This document shows positions 1 through 8,230 of a DNA stretch of 40,971 nt, in pieces. A program made the translations under genes and the position numbers. The notes under the pieces are model-generated. The model saw nothing but the letters and a program-made list of their open reading frames with translations, made no database searches and was not told the DNA's origin. This DNA is from Candidatus Enterococcus murrayae (GTDB taxonomy: Bacteria > Bacillota > Bacilli > Lactobacillales > Enterococcaceae): NCBI RefSeq assembly GCF_017315985.1, contig NZ_JAFLVR010000051.1:1-40971 (forward strand), given 5' to 3'. How positions within the stretch are numbered: position 1 is the first letter of the stretch; every line of letters begins with the position of its first letter.

Positions 1-314
1 TTATGCTTTTTTTTTGCTGTAAAAATTATTTTTGTTATATATAAATTATTTATTTTTTTAGATTAGAATAATTGTAAAAAGTCTGTTATTTAAGTTCGGT
101 TTTTTTATTAGGACAGTCATTACTTTTTTTGAGTTTATTTGTAATGTAACATGCATTATTTTTTAAATAAAAGTTAGCGATGTGTCCCTTTGGTTTTTAC
201 CTTAATGTGTTAATTGCAGGTTCATTATAAGTTAATTATCAATTTTTTTAAAAATAATTATAAAAAATGGGTTTTCGTTGTGTTAGGCTTTTTGATGTGA
301 AGGAGGTGAGAAAA
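1..314. other. AT-rich leader without a gene
   Basis: I see no open frame with a ribosome binding site here. The stretch is extremely AT-rich and should hold the promoter of the surface operon that begins at 315. A weak candidate is TTAATG near 200 followed by TATAAG near 227, but the spacing and sequence are too loose to call. It probably also contains the end of whatever transcript lies upstream of the window. Confidence 0.4.
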
Positions 315-2947
315 ATGAAACGACGCAGAATAACTTTTTTCTTATTAATAATCATTTTGCTTCCCAATGTGAATGTTTTTGCGATGGAAGATAAGGAGAC
401 GAGCAGTTCTTCCAGCATTGGATCTGAGGAAACTACTCAAAGCAGTGAGAACGACTTACCTTCAAGCAACTCAGCTAGCACGACGGAGGACAGTGAACTC
501 TCTGAAACACAAGAAACGACAGAGACTTCGGAACCTTCAAAGGTAGCGGATGAAGAGAAGGAAGATTCGGAGTCGGATAGTGAAGAGATCAAAAGGGCGG
601 ATAGCCGATTATTGGCCGCTAATGAAATAGAAGTGAGTGCATGGTCTGAGTTTGTCAGTGCCATTCGAAATGAAGATATTACAAAGATCATTCTTACAGC
701 AAGCTTTGAAAATCCTAGTTCATCGGATTCAAGTCTTTCTACGTATGTTAGAAAGAATGATTTAGAGATCGATGGACAGAATTATCGGGTAAATTTTAAG
801 AATTCCTCCATCTATTTAGGGTCGCCCCAAAATGCTACGGGATCATTCCATATGCATGACATTGTTTTAAATCAAAATTATGGAGGCGCCTACTCGGAAG
901 ATATCGTGGGCACGCGATTGAACTATACTTACGGAGCGAAATGGAAGTACCGATTCGGGAATATCACGACAGAACCCGGTGTGCAGCGGTTGGCTAGAGC
1001 GTCTCATTCAGAGGTAACGGTTTACGGCAAGATGGATATTGATACGCGAGCGGAAAATTTTATCTGGGAAGTCTCATTATGGAGGACGGAACGCAGTATA
1101 AAGGGAACGTAAACTATTACGATTTTTCGGTATTCTGGTTTAACGTGGCAGCCAGCGCGGGTTCAACTGGCGCTTCCCGAGAATTTACGATTGGGAAAAA
1201 TTGTCGGGTCGATGCTGGTCAAACGCAAACTGTTGGCCGAACGTTTCCAGCGGTGTATCATCATTATCTTTCATTAAATGTTGGTGAAAACAGTGTCTTC
1301 AACGTAGATATGCCGGGAAATGCGGTGCGATTTGACGATGCGGGCGCTGGGATGACGATCAAAAAGGGTGCTGTCGTGAACTTGACGAGTAAACAAACAT
1401 CCGGATCGGTCGTGGCATTTAGTAATAATAATACCTATTTAAATGCAGAGCCCGGCAGTTATTTTTATGTCATCGGAACGAGTAATCAGCCCTTGATCAA
1501 CTTAGCAGCAAACGGTCTAGGGACAGCCAGTGTAAGCAGAAATGGGAATTCCATGACGTTAAATAGTCCAGCCCAATACGATTTGCGAAACTTAAATGAT
1601 AGTCGAACAGCTGTAAATATTGCGTATGGGAACGAAGCGAATAACAGCTTCTCCATTCTCGATTCGGATATTGATTTATGGAAGGTTGGAGTACCGGTTT
1701 TGGGTCCTTCTAACGAAACCTATGCAAAAGTTCCGAGTTTGCAGGTAACTGGAAGCGGAACAAGAGAAACGGTGACGACGTCAGTAGCTGGCTTGGATCA
1801 GTTCAAACAAGCCAATTATCGGCGAATCTCAGGAATGAACCAGGACCCGAGGATTGAGTGGGTACCAGTCACGGATGCGGATAAGACGATCAAAGGGCGT
1901 GTAGTCATTGGAGAAGTTCCAGATAATAATGGGCTTGTCAGCGGCGAGATCAAATATATTCCCGTCTATGCCTCAGAAAATCAAGCAAAAATAACCCTGA
2001 CGGATACACATGGAAATGTCCGACCGGATCTATCAACAGATGCGAATGGGTATGTCTCTTATACAGATACCAATGACCCAATCCAGTTTCAAAAAGCCAG
2101 AGAAAAAATTTCAGGTATTGCTGAACGGGGCCCTTGGATCAGTCCTGAGCCAATCGAAGCAACTGTTATTGATGCTACACCGCCAGAACCCGCTAAAGTA
2201 GATAATTCGGACGCCATCCAAAGTACTACTAAAAGATTAACGGGAACTGGGGAGCCTAACAGCATTATAACATTAACCGTCAATGATCAGCCATCGGGAA
2301 TCCCGGGTCAGCTGGTTGGCGCGGATGGAAAATGGGCGATCGATATCTCCAGCTTGAGTCTTGTAAAAGACGATGTGCTTCAATTCTTTTTACAGGATCA
2401 AAGCGGACAGATCACTGAGCTAAGTGAAGCCGATCGACCAAGTACGAACAATGCCATTGGAAATATTAATCCCAAAGCAGATACGGTTTATCGAGACGCG
2501 ACCTTCAAAGCAGCAACAAAAGCTACAGTGGTGGGCTATTTATCCTTAGCTTCGGTTCCTGATGGTCTTGAGTTTGGCGACAATCAGGTATCAAATAAGA
2601 CCGAAAACTATCGTCCAACGATTAGTGGTGATTTAGTCGTTTCAGATACCCGAGGCGGGGCAAGAAAACCATGGCGATTGACCTTGAACCAATCAGAAGA
2701 ACTAAAAAACGGTACGATTTCACTGGAAGATGCGCTTTATTACACTTCTCAATTAGGTGAAAAGCAAATTACCACGGCGACACAAATCGTCGAGTCGGGC
2801 GAATTTACCTCTGATGGGTCAAAAAATATATCCGCTGATTGGCTAGACAACAACGGATTTAAGTTGACAGTCCCTGTCGAAAAGCAGCGTGTAGGCGACT
2901 ATACAGGAAAATTGTCATGGAAACTAGAAGATGTCCCAGGAAATTAG
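315..2947 (+). pseudogene. large WxL-domain surface adhesin, split by a -1 frameshift
   Basis: This is one gene read in two frames. The first part runs 315-1112 (ATG with AGGAGGTGAG upstream). It has a signal peptide ending around NVFA, a Ser/Thr/Glu-rich stretch, and the start of a repetitive beta-rich region. The second part is open to 2947 and was picked up as an ORF from an internal ATG at 1079. The two join smoothly if one T is added to the A4T4 run at 1054-1061: this restores ENFYLGSLIMEDGTQY in place of ENFIWEVSLW and a stop at 1112. The intact product would be about 877 residues. The C-terminal part holds an Ig-like segment (RLTGTGEPNSIITLTV) and a WxL domain with both motifs, PWRLTL and LSWKLEDVPGN. 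WxL domains bind peptidoglycan non-covalently. The break may be a real mutation, slippage-based switching or a sequencing error. It is the first gene of the WxL operon. Confidence 0.8.
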
Positions 2948-2955
2948 GTGAGTAG

Positions 2956-3348
2956 ATGAGACGATTAGTGATAAATAGTTTGTTGATTCTGTTGACGCTC
3001 TTTACTGCTGTGCCTGTCTTTGCGACAGAAGCGAACTATGATAGTAACGGGGTAACAGCGTTTTACGGAAAATATGACTATCCAAAAGAAGAACAAAAAA
3101 AGGAACAGCCGGAAAAAAACGATGAAGGCGACAAGGACGCTGTAAATGAAGAGACACAAGGAGCAGTATCTGGAACAACAGCGAATCTGGCAAGTGCATT
3201 GCCTTCTTATAAGGGAGAAGGAGCCATTCTTCCCGTGACCGGAGATACCTCCAATGTGTGGACTACATTGATTGGGCTTGCCTTGTTGGCACTTATTCTT
3301 TTTAAGCTGAGGGAGGTGGAGAACACTGAAGAAAATAACGCAATTTAG
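2956..3348 (+). CDS. small LPXTG-anchored surface protein of the WxL locus
   Basis: The 130-residue product has a signal peptide (residues 1-23, ending VFA) and a YDSNG motif shared with the mature N termini of the neighbouring WxL proteins. Next comes a Lys/Glu-rich charged linker (about 41-70), then the sorting signal LPVTG (92-96), a hydrophobic segment (101-116) and a charged tail. It should be attached to peptidoglycan by a sortase, probably the one at 6863. The tail after the membrane segment is longer than usual; this region of DNA also carries the ribosome binding site and the start of the next gene. Small LPXTG proteins of this size are common in WxL gene clusters. The start ATG has only a modest AGGTGA upstream and lies 8 bases after the previous stop, which suggests translational coupling. 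Confidence 0.8.
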   Translation: MRRLVINSLLILLTLFTAVPVFATEANYDSNGVTAFYGKYDYPKEEQKKEQPEKNDEGDKDAVNEETQGAVSGTTANLASALPSYKGEGAILPVTGDTSNVWTTLIGLALLALILFKLREVENTEENNAI

Positions 3349-4048
3349 TTTTCTCCTTCTGCTCCTTTCGATTTTTATCGGAGGAACAGTGGCGCGGGCC
3401 GATGATACGGATACTCACATGAAGTATCAAAGCGGAGGCGGCACATCAATTAAGCCGCTTGATCCCATGCTGCCAGATCCGGCCAAGCCGGTAATTCCAG
3501 TCGATCCTACCAATCCAACTGGGCCGCCGGCTGGTACTGGTGGAAGCCTTTCCATCGATTTTGCCTCTGGCTTTCAATTTGGAAATCAAGCAATTTCTAC
3601 GAAAAATCAAACCTACTATGCTATTCCTCAAGAATATACCGACTTTGACGGAGTAAAGAAAAAAGGCCCTAATTATGTTCAAGTCACTGATATTCGAGGA
3701 ACAGGCTCAGGGTGGCAAGTGAGCGTGAAGCAAAATGGGCAGTTTCAAACGGCCGAAGCACAAACGCTTGAAGGGGCCGAATTGCAATTCAAAAATGGCG
3801 AGATGATCTCAAACCTTTCAACTACCTTTGCGCCGAATGCCAGTGGAACGGTTCAAATGCCGTTGGATACGGAGATCGATGTCGTCACTGCCAACAGCGA
3901 GCGTGGAATTGGCACATGGCTGTATCGATTCGGCTCCGATGAGTCTAGCGGCGGGCGTTCAGTCCAATTAACGGTTCCCGGCAGCTCAGTAAAATATGCA
4001 AAAAAATACCAAACCTCCCTGACATGGAGTTTAAAAAACGTACCTTAA
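3326..4048 (+). CDS. WxL-domain surface protein, probable CTG start
   Basis: A 240-residue WxL protein. The reading frame is open from a stop at 3308, and the only in-frame codon that gives a signal peptide is CTG at 3326. It is preceded at the right distance by GGGAGGTGG (3311-3319) and followed by KKITQFSFLLLLLSIFIGG and a cleavage site near ARA/DD. An internal GTG at 3389 would remove the whole signal peptide and has no good ribosome binding site. After a Pro/Asp-rich linker (DPTNPTGPP) comes the WxL domain, with a variant first motif GWQVSV and a canonical second motif LTWSLKNV. It lacks the terminal PGN of its paralogues. The start overlaps the end of the LPXTG gene by 23 bases, so translation of the two is probably coupled. 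Family is sure; the non-standard start codon is inferred. Confidence 0.75.
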   Translation: MKKITQFSFLLLLLSIFIGGTVARADDTDTHMKYQSGGGTSIKPLDPMLPDPAKPVIPVDPTNPTGPPAGTGGSLSIDFASGFQFGNQAISTKNQTYYAIPQEYTDFDGVKKKGPNYVQVTDIRGTGSGWQVSVKQNGQFQTAEAQTLEGAELQFKNGEMISNLSTTFAPNASGTVQMPLDTEIDVVTANSERGIGTWLYRFGSDESSGGRSVQLTVPGSSVKYAKKYQTSLTWSLKNVP

Positions 4049-4079
4049 AGAAAAAGCGATATTGCGAGGAGAAAAAATT

Positions 4080-4859
4080 ATGAAAAAAGTGAAACTTATG
4101 ACCGTAGCAACCTTGACAGCACTCTCTCTATCTACAGTTGGAGCACTGACTTCACAGGCGGCTTCTGTCGATTACGATTCAAACGGCGTCGTCGAATTTA
4201 TTCCGAATACGGATCCGACAAAACCAGTCGATCCAACCGATCCAGATCCAACGAATCCCGTTGATCCCGTCGATCCGACTGATCCAGATGGTCCAAACCC
4301 AGGAACAGACGGCCCACTATCGATCGACTATGCCTCATCTTTAGACTTTGGGGTAAATAAAATCACCAATAAAGATGAAGTGTACTATGCAAGAGCGCAA
4401 CAATACAAAGATGGACGCGCCGCTACACCAAACTATGTTCAAATCTCTGACAACCGCGGAAATAACGCCGGCTGGACATTAAAGGTGAAGCAAAATGGTC
4501 AATTTAAAGCGACAGGTACTTTGAACGATACATTGACTGGTTCAGCAGTGAAGCTGGTCAGCCCAACAGTCAACAGCAATTCTACCGCTGTTTTTCCAAC
4601 AGCAACGGCAACGATTGAGCTAGATCCGGCTGGTACAGAAAGCTTGGTTATGTCTGCGAAGGTAAATCAAGGGGCAGGAACGTATACCAATCGTTGGGGA
4701 ACAGTAGAAACAGTCAAAGAAACCGATAAAGATGGAAACGAAGTCGATGCAGATGTGACGAAGGCAGTTACATTGGCAGTACCCGGCAGTACACCAAAGG
4801 ATGCGGTGAAGTACAGCACTTCACTAACCTGGAGCTTGTCAGACGTACCAGGTAACTAA
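4080..4859 (+). CDS. WxL-domain surface protein
   Basis: 259 residues from the ATG at 4080, which has GAGGAG 9 bases upstream; the in-frame TTG at 4062 is less likely. It has a signal peptide ending around SQAAS and the motif YDSNG. A linker of repeated DPT/DPV units (about residues 43-75) follows, then a WxL domain with motifs GWTLKV and LTWSLSDVPGN. WxL proteins are non-covalently held on the cell wall and act in adhesion or in complexes with DUF916 proteins. It is about two-thirds identical in pattern to the product of 4995, so the two are recent tandem paralogues. Confidence 0.9.
   Translation: MKKVKLMTVATLTALSLSTVGALTSQAASVDYDSNGVVEFIPNTDPTKPVDPTDPDPTNPVDPVDPTDPDGPNPGTDGPLSIDYASSLDFGVNKITNKDEVYYARAQQYKDGRAATPNYVQISDNRGNNAGWTLKVKQNGQFKATGTLNDTLTGSAVKLVSPTVNSNSTAVFPTATATIELDPAGTESLVMSAKVNQGAGTYTNRWGTVETVKETDKDGNEVDADVTKAVTLAVPGSTPKDAVKYSTSLTWSLSDVPGN
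4205..4300 (+). repeat. Asp-Pro linker repeat in WxL gene (paired with 5125-5210)
   Basis: Degenerate GATCCN-rich units encode the DPTDP/NPVDP linker. A very similar array lies at about 5125-5210 in the next paralogue. Such shared arrays can recombine and change linker length or fuse the two genes. Confidence 0.6.
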
Positions 4860-4869
4860 TAGTAAAAGA

Positions 4870-4977
4870 ATGATCGAAACATGGGTTGAAAGCAAAAGCA
4901 CAAAGGATTTTGCTAAATCAAAACTGAGCGATTTTGTTGGAGCGTATCTGACAGGAGAAATGAATCGGTTTATATAA
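4870..4977 (+). CDS. possible 35-residue small protein between WxL genes
   Basis: An ATG-TAA frame fills most of the 135-base gap between two WxL genes and would encode MIETWVESKSTKDFAKSKLS followed by a 15-residue tail. The product would be amphipathic and lacks a signal peptide. There is no good ribosome binding site upstream (AGTAAAAGA only), and the start is 10 bases after the previous stop. I do not recognise it. It could be a coupled microprotein, a remnant of a larger gene, or chance. Confidence 0.2.
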   Translation: MIETWVESKSTKDFAKSKLSDFVGAYLTGEMNRFI

Positions 4978-4994
4978 AAAAGGAGAGTAATACA

Positions 4995-5732
4995 ATGAAA
5001 AAATTTGGTTCTTTATTTTTAGCAACAGCTATTTTAGCAGGACTTACGGCAGCACCTGCAGTATCACTGGCAGCAGACGGAGGAAATTATGACTCAAATG
5101 GTGTGATCACCTTTACACCAAATACAGATCCAACAAATCCAGTCGATCCAGTCGACCCGACAGATCCGATCGATCCAATTGATCCAACCGATCCGACCGG
5201 TCCAAAGCCAGGAACATCGGGTCCATTATCGATCGATTATGCGTCAAGCTTAGATTTTGGTACACAAAAGATCACTTCTAAAGATGAAGTTTACAAAGCG
5301 AAGGCCCAAAAATACCTCGACAAAGACAGCAATGAAAAGACAGGACCTAACTTTGTCCAAGTAACCGATAACCGCGGAACAGAAGCTGGCTGGACATTGC
5401 AGATGAAGCAAAATAGTCAGTTTGCTACAACAGATGCGGATGAACTAACAGGGGCTGAAATCACCTTCAAAAATGGGAATGTCGTGACTGCCTCTGATTC
5501 AGTAAAACCAACAGGCCAAGCGACGATCGTAGCCGACCCATCAGGAGACTTAAAGGATGTTATGTCAGCAAAAGCAGGTCAAGGAGCAGGAACTTACTTG
5601 CTTGATTGGGGTACGGATGCGGCTACTGCGGCTGAAAGTATCGAGTTAAGCGTCCCTGGTTCAACTACGAAATATGCGAAAAAATACTCGACGACATTTA
5701 CTTGGGTTCTTAGCGACGTTCCAGGAAACTAA
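4995..5732 (+). CDS. WxL-domain surface protein
   Basis: 245 residues with AAAGGAGAG upstream of the ATG. It has a signal peptide (cleavage near SLAADG), the motif YDSNG, a Pro/Asp repeat linker (about residues 47-73), and a WxL domain with motifs GWTLQM and FTWVLSDVPGN. It is a paralogue of the 4080 gene. A terminator follows it, so the three small WxL genes may be made at a higher level than the downstream DUF916 and sortase genes. Confidence 0.9.
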   Translation: MKKFGSLFLATAILAGLTAAPAVSLAADGGNYDSNGVITFTPNTDPTNPVDPVDPTDPIDPIDPTDPTGPKPGTSGPLSIDYASSLDFGTQKITSKDEVYKAKAQKYLDKDSNEKTGPNFVQVTDNRGTEAGWTLQMKQNSQFATTDADELTGAEITFKNGNVVTASDSVKPTGQATIVADPSGDLKDVMSAKAGQGAGTYLLDWGTDAATAAESIELSVPGSTTKYAKKYSTTFTWVLSDVPGN

Positions 5733-5749
5733 TCAATTAGAAGGATGAA

Positions 5750-5780
5750 GAAGGGATGTTTTCAGCATCCCTTTCTTTCA
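5750..5780 (+). terminator. Rho-independent terminator after the WxL genes
   Basis: AAGGGATG (5751-5758) pairs with CATCCCTT (5766-5773) around a 7-base loop and is followed by a T-rich tail. It separates the WxL structural genes from the DUF916 gene. Because the next gene follows closely, it may act as a leaky attenuator. Confidence 0.7.
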
Positions 5781-5799
5781 CTGAGAGGATAAAGAGACG

Positions 5800-6885
5800 A
5801 TGAAATTTAGAAAATTCACGATACTGGCAATCACTGTTTTAAGTAGTTTGATGATGGCAACACCAAGCTTTGCTTCGGAGTTCAATTTTGCGGTTACCCC
5901 AAAGCCCTCAGAAAACCAACTCGATAAGCAAAAGACGTATTTTGATTTGTTGCTGGCACCGAATCAGGAAGATACATTGACTGTTGATTTGCGAAATGAT
6001 ACGGACAAAGAAGTCGTGGTAGAAGCTCAGATTCACAGTGCAACCACCAATGGCAACGGCGTCATTGAGTATAGCAAAAATGAGATCAAAGCGGATAAAA
6101 CGTTGAAATACGATATAAAAAATTATGTAGAAGCACCAGAGGAAATCATCTTAAAGCCGCAATCGGCAGCTGAATACAAAGTAAAAATACATATGCCAAA
6201 CGAAAAATTTGCCGGTATCATTGCTGGCGGAATCACATTTAAAGAAAAAAAGGCCGATCAAACAAGCGAGTCGTCGGATAAAAGCGGCAAGGGATTGGCG
6301 ATCAAAAACGAATATTCTTATGTTGTGGCACTGCTGATGAGACAAACGACAGAAAACGGCGATCCAGACCTGAAGCTACTAAGCGCAAGCCCAGATCAAC
6401 GCAACGCCCGCAATGTTATTCAAGGCAATCTGCAAAATCCTAACGCGACCTACTTAAATCAGTTAGCCACCAAAACGACGATTACAAAAAAAGGCAGCTC
6501 GGAAGCACTTTATACAGATGAGCAGTCTGAAATGCAAATGGCACCGAATTCCAACTTCAATTTATCAGTTCCATTAAAAGGGGATCGGCTAAAAGCCGGA
6601 AAATACACGATGAAAATCGACGCTTATGGGCAAAAAGACCAAAAAGGCAGCTATCCCTTCCAGGCAAAAGGCAGTCAAAAAGAAGAAAATTACCGTTACC
6701 ATTGGAGCTTGGAAAAGGACTTTGAAATCAAAGCCGATGTCGCTAAGAAATTGAATGATTCAGATGTTACGATCAAAAAGGATTACACTTGGATCTATAT
6801 CTTGATCGGTGTTCTTTTATTATTAGTGATCATTCTATTCTTAATCTGGCGCAAGAAAAAAAATGACCAAAAAGCTTCGGTTTAG
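5800..6885 (+). CDS. DUF916/DUF3324 WxL-partner membrane protein
   Basis: 361 residues. It has a signal peptide ending near PSFA/SE and an N-terminal DUF916-type peptidoglycan-binding domain (about 30-150). A DUF3324-type domain follows (about 165-320), then a transmembrane helix (about 331-350, ending IWRKKKN). Proteins of this family sit in the membrane with an extracellular part that contacts WxL proteins and the wall. Its position between the WxL genes and the sortase fits that role. The ATG has GAGAGGA upstream. Its end overlaps the sortase start by 23 bases. Family confidence is high; partner choice is inferred from gene order. Confidence 0.9.
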   Translation: MKFRKFTILAITVLSSLMMATPSFASEFNFAVTPKPSENQLDKQKTYFDLLLAPNQEDTLTVDLRNDTDKEVVVEAQIHSATTNGNGVIEYSKNEIKADKTLKYDIKNYVEAPEEIILKPQSAAEYKVKIHMPNEKFAGIIAGGITFKEKKADQTSESSDKSGKGLAIKNEYSYVVALLMRQTTENGDPDLKLLSASPDQRNARNVIQGNLQNPNATYLNQLATKTTITKKGSSEALYTDEQSEMQMAPNSNFNLSVPLKGDRLKAGKYTMKIDAYGQKDQKGSYPFQAKGSQKEENYRYHWSLEKDFEIKADVAKKLNDSDVTIKKDYTWIYILIGVLLLLVIILFLIWRKKKNDQKASV

Positions 6886-7621
6886 CCTTATTCTGATTTA
6901 TTGTTTAGCGATTTCCTGTCTATTCGTGCCTTTTATAAAACAAGTGCTGATTATTTATCGGACGCAAAATGTTTCGATTCAAACGAGCGAAACGATCAGG
7001 GCAGCGAAGGATGTTCCGCTGGAAGCAGTGCAGCCGCCTGATTTATCCGATGTTCTAGAGTTTAAACAAAGACAATCCTTCGATTCAACCGGCCAGATTG
7101 TTATTCCGGGGATCGAAATCAGCCTGCCGCTTTTTTCAGGTGTAGTCAATGATCAGCTTTTGGTTGGTGCAGGGACTCTTTTTCCCGAAAGGAACCCAGA
7201 AAAACAAAACATGGTCGTGATCGGTCATCATCTAGGTCAAAATAATCTGTTGTTTGGCAAGCTGCTGGATGTCGCTGTTGGCGATGCCATCTATCTGGAA
7301 TACCAGAATCAGTTTTATCAATACAGGGTCAACCAAACTCAGACGATTCAGCAAACCGAGCTGCACGTTTTAGAGAATAGAAGCAAAGCCGAGATCACAC
7401 TGATCACCTGTGATAAGCCGACCCATACAGAGCAAAGATTTGTCGTCAAAGGCCGCTTAGTTACACCAGTGAAAGGGATCAAGCACAAAGCAATGCAGCA
7501 GAGGCGCTTGATCGAAACAAAAAATCAACAAAGAAATCTGACCTACTGTATCGTTGTAATGCTTCTCTTTCTAGTCAGTTTGGTGATTGGAATACGAATC
7601 ATTACTAAGATCAGTAAGTAA
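6863..7621 (+). CDS. sortase (class A-like), WxL-locus dedicated
   Basis: 252 residues with an N-terminal membrane anchor (about 7-31) and a second hydrophobic helix at the C terminus (about 226-247). The catalytic triad is readable: His in VVIGHH (H122), Cys in TLITC (C183) and Arg in EQRFVV (R192). The TLITCD motif and the missing lid segment favour class A. The C-terminal membrane helix is unusual for class A and more like class C. It should cleave LPXTG proteins and link them to peptidoglycan; the obvious local substrate is the LPVTG protein at 2956. It overlaps the DUF916 gene by 23 bases and shows no strong ribosome binding site of its own, so translation is probably coupled. Confidence 0.88.
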   Translation: MTKKLRFSLILIYCLAISCLFVPFIKQVLIIYRTQNVSIQTSETIRAAKDVPLEAVQPPDLSDVLEFKQRQSFDSTGQIVIPGIEISLPLFSGVVNDQLLVGAGTLFPERNPEKQNMVVIGHHLGQNNLLFGKLLDVAVGDAIYLEYQNQFYQYRVNQTQTIQQTELHVLENRSKAEITLITCDKPTHTEQRFVVKGRLVTPVKGIKHKAMQQRRLIETKNQQRNLTYCIVVMLLFLVSLVIGIRIITKISK

Positions 7622-7639
7622 CAAAAAAGGAGTGATGGG

Positions 7640-8230
7640 ATGAAGAGAATGTGGACACGTTCATTAGTGGTAGCTATCGGGGCTTCGATCTTTCTATACT
7701 CAGAGCATGTCTTTGCCACTACTGCCATTTATGACCCGCTAGATCCGCAAAACACAATTACTCCAGTACCCAATGAGGATCATGAGATGAGTGATTATTT
7801 GCTGGATGATTCTGCAGCGGTAGAATCTTCTGAAATTAATGCATCAAAAGACCAAAAAGCCGAAGTGATCTTGGAAAAACCAGAAACGGATGAGAGCAGC
7901 AATGATACGGCTCAAGCTGAGGACCAATTGGAAGGTCTGCTGCCTGATAGTAAATTGAGACAAAAGGAGGCGGGGGATCGTTTTTTAACGCCCTCTCCTT
8001 ATCTGCCTAAGCTGGACGGCCATCCAAAGAATCAAGTCCTGATGCTGGACGATGACTTTTTCTTTTCAATGAATACCGTAGTAGTTCCGCCGGATAGTGG
8101 CGGAGGTTCTGCTGGTGCCCCCAATGATTTTTCGGATCTTGCTCAAAGCGCGTATCTGTTGTCAGGTGTTGTCTTATATGGTGAGGCCAGTGGGAAATTG
8201 ACACCAAGGGTGAGTGATCACTTTGCTTGA
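7640..8230 (+). CDS. secreted protein of unknown function in the WxL locus
   Basis: 196 residues. There is a clear signal peptide (MKRMWTRSLVVAIGASIFLY, cleavage near VFA/TT) and an acidic Ser/Asp/Glu-rich middle (about 45-110). A C-terminal half (about 115-196) has no motif I recognise. There is no LPXTG motif, no WxL motif and no second membrane helix, so it should be released or held through a partner. AAAAAGGAGTGATGGG precedes the ATG. It ends by overlapping the regulator gene at 8223 by a few bases. Its mature start (AIYDPLDP) faintly resembles the YDSNG starts of the WxL proteins. Function unknown; membership of the surface operon is the only context. Confidence 0.65.
   Translation: MKRMWTRSLVVAIGASIFLYSEHVFATTAIYDPLDPQNTITPVPNEDHEMSDYLLDDSAAVESSEINASKDQKAEVILEKPETDESSNDTAQAEDQLEGLLPDSKLRQKEAGDRFLTPSPYLPKLDGHPKNQVLMLDDDFFFSMNTVVVPPDSGGGSAGAPNDFSDLAQSAYLLSGVVLYGEASGKLTPRVSDHFA

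Noticed and set aside
437-691. Minus-strand open frame under the large WxL gene
   Set aside because: Serine-rich shadow of the Ser/Thr/Glu-rich coding strand, with no start signals.
7640-8230. LPXTG or WxL anchoring of the secreted unknown protein
   Set aside because: SPYLPK superficially resembles a sorting motif, but there is no LPXTG, no following hydrophobic helix and no WxL pair.
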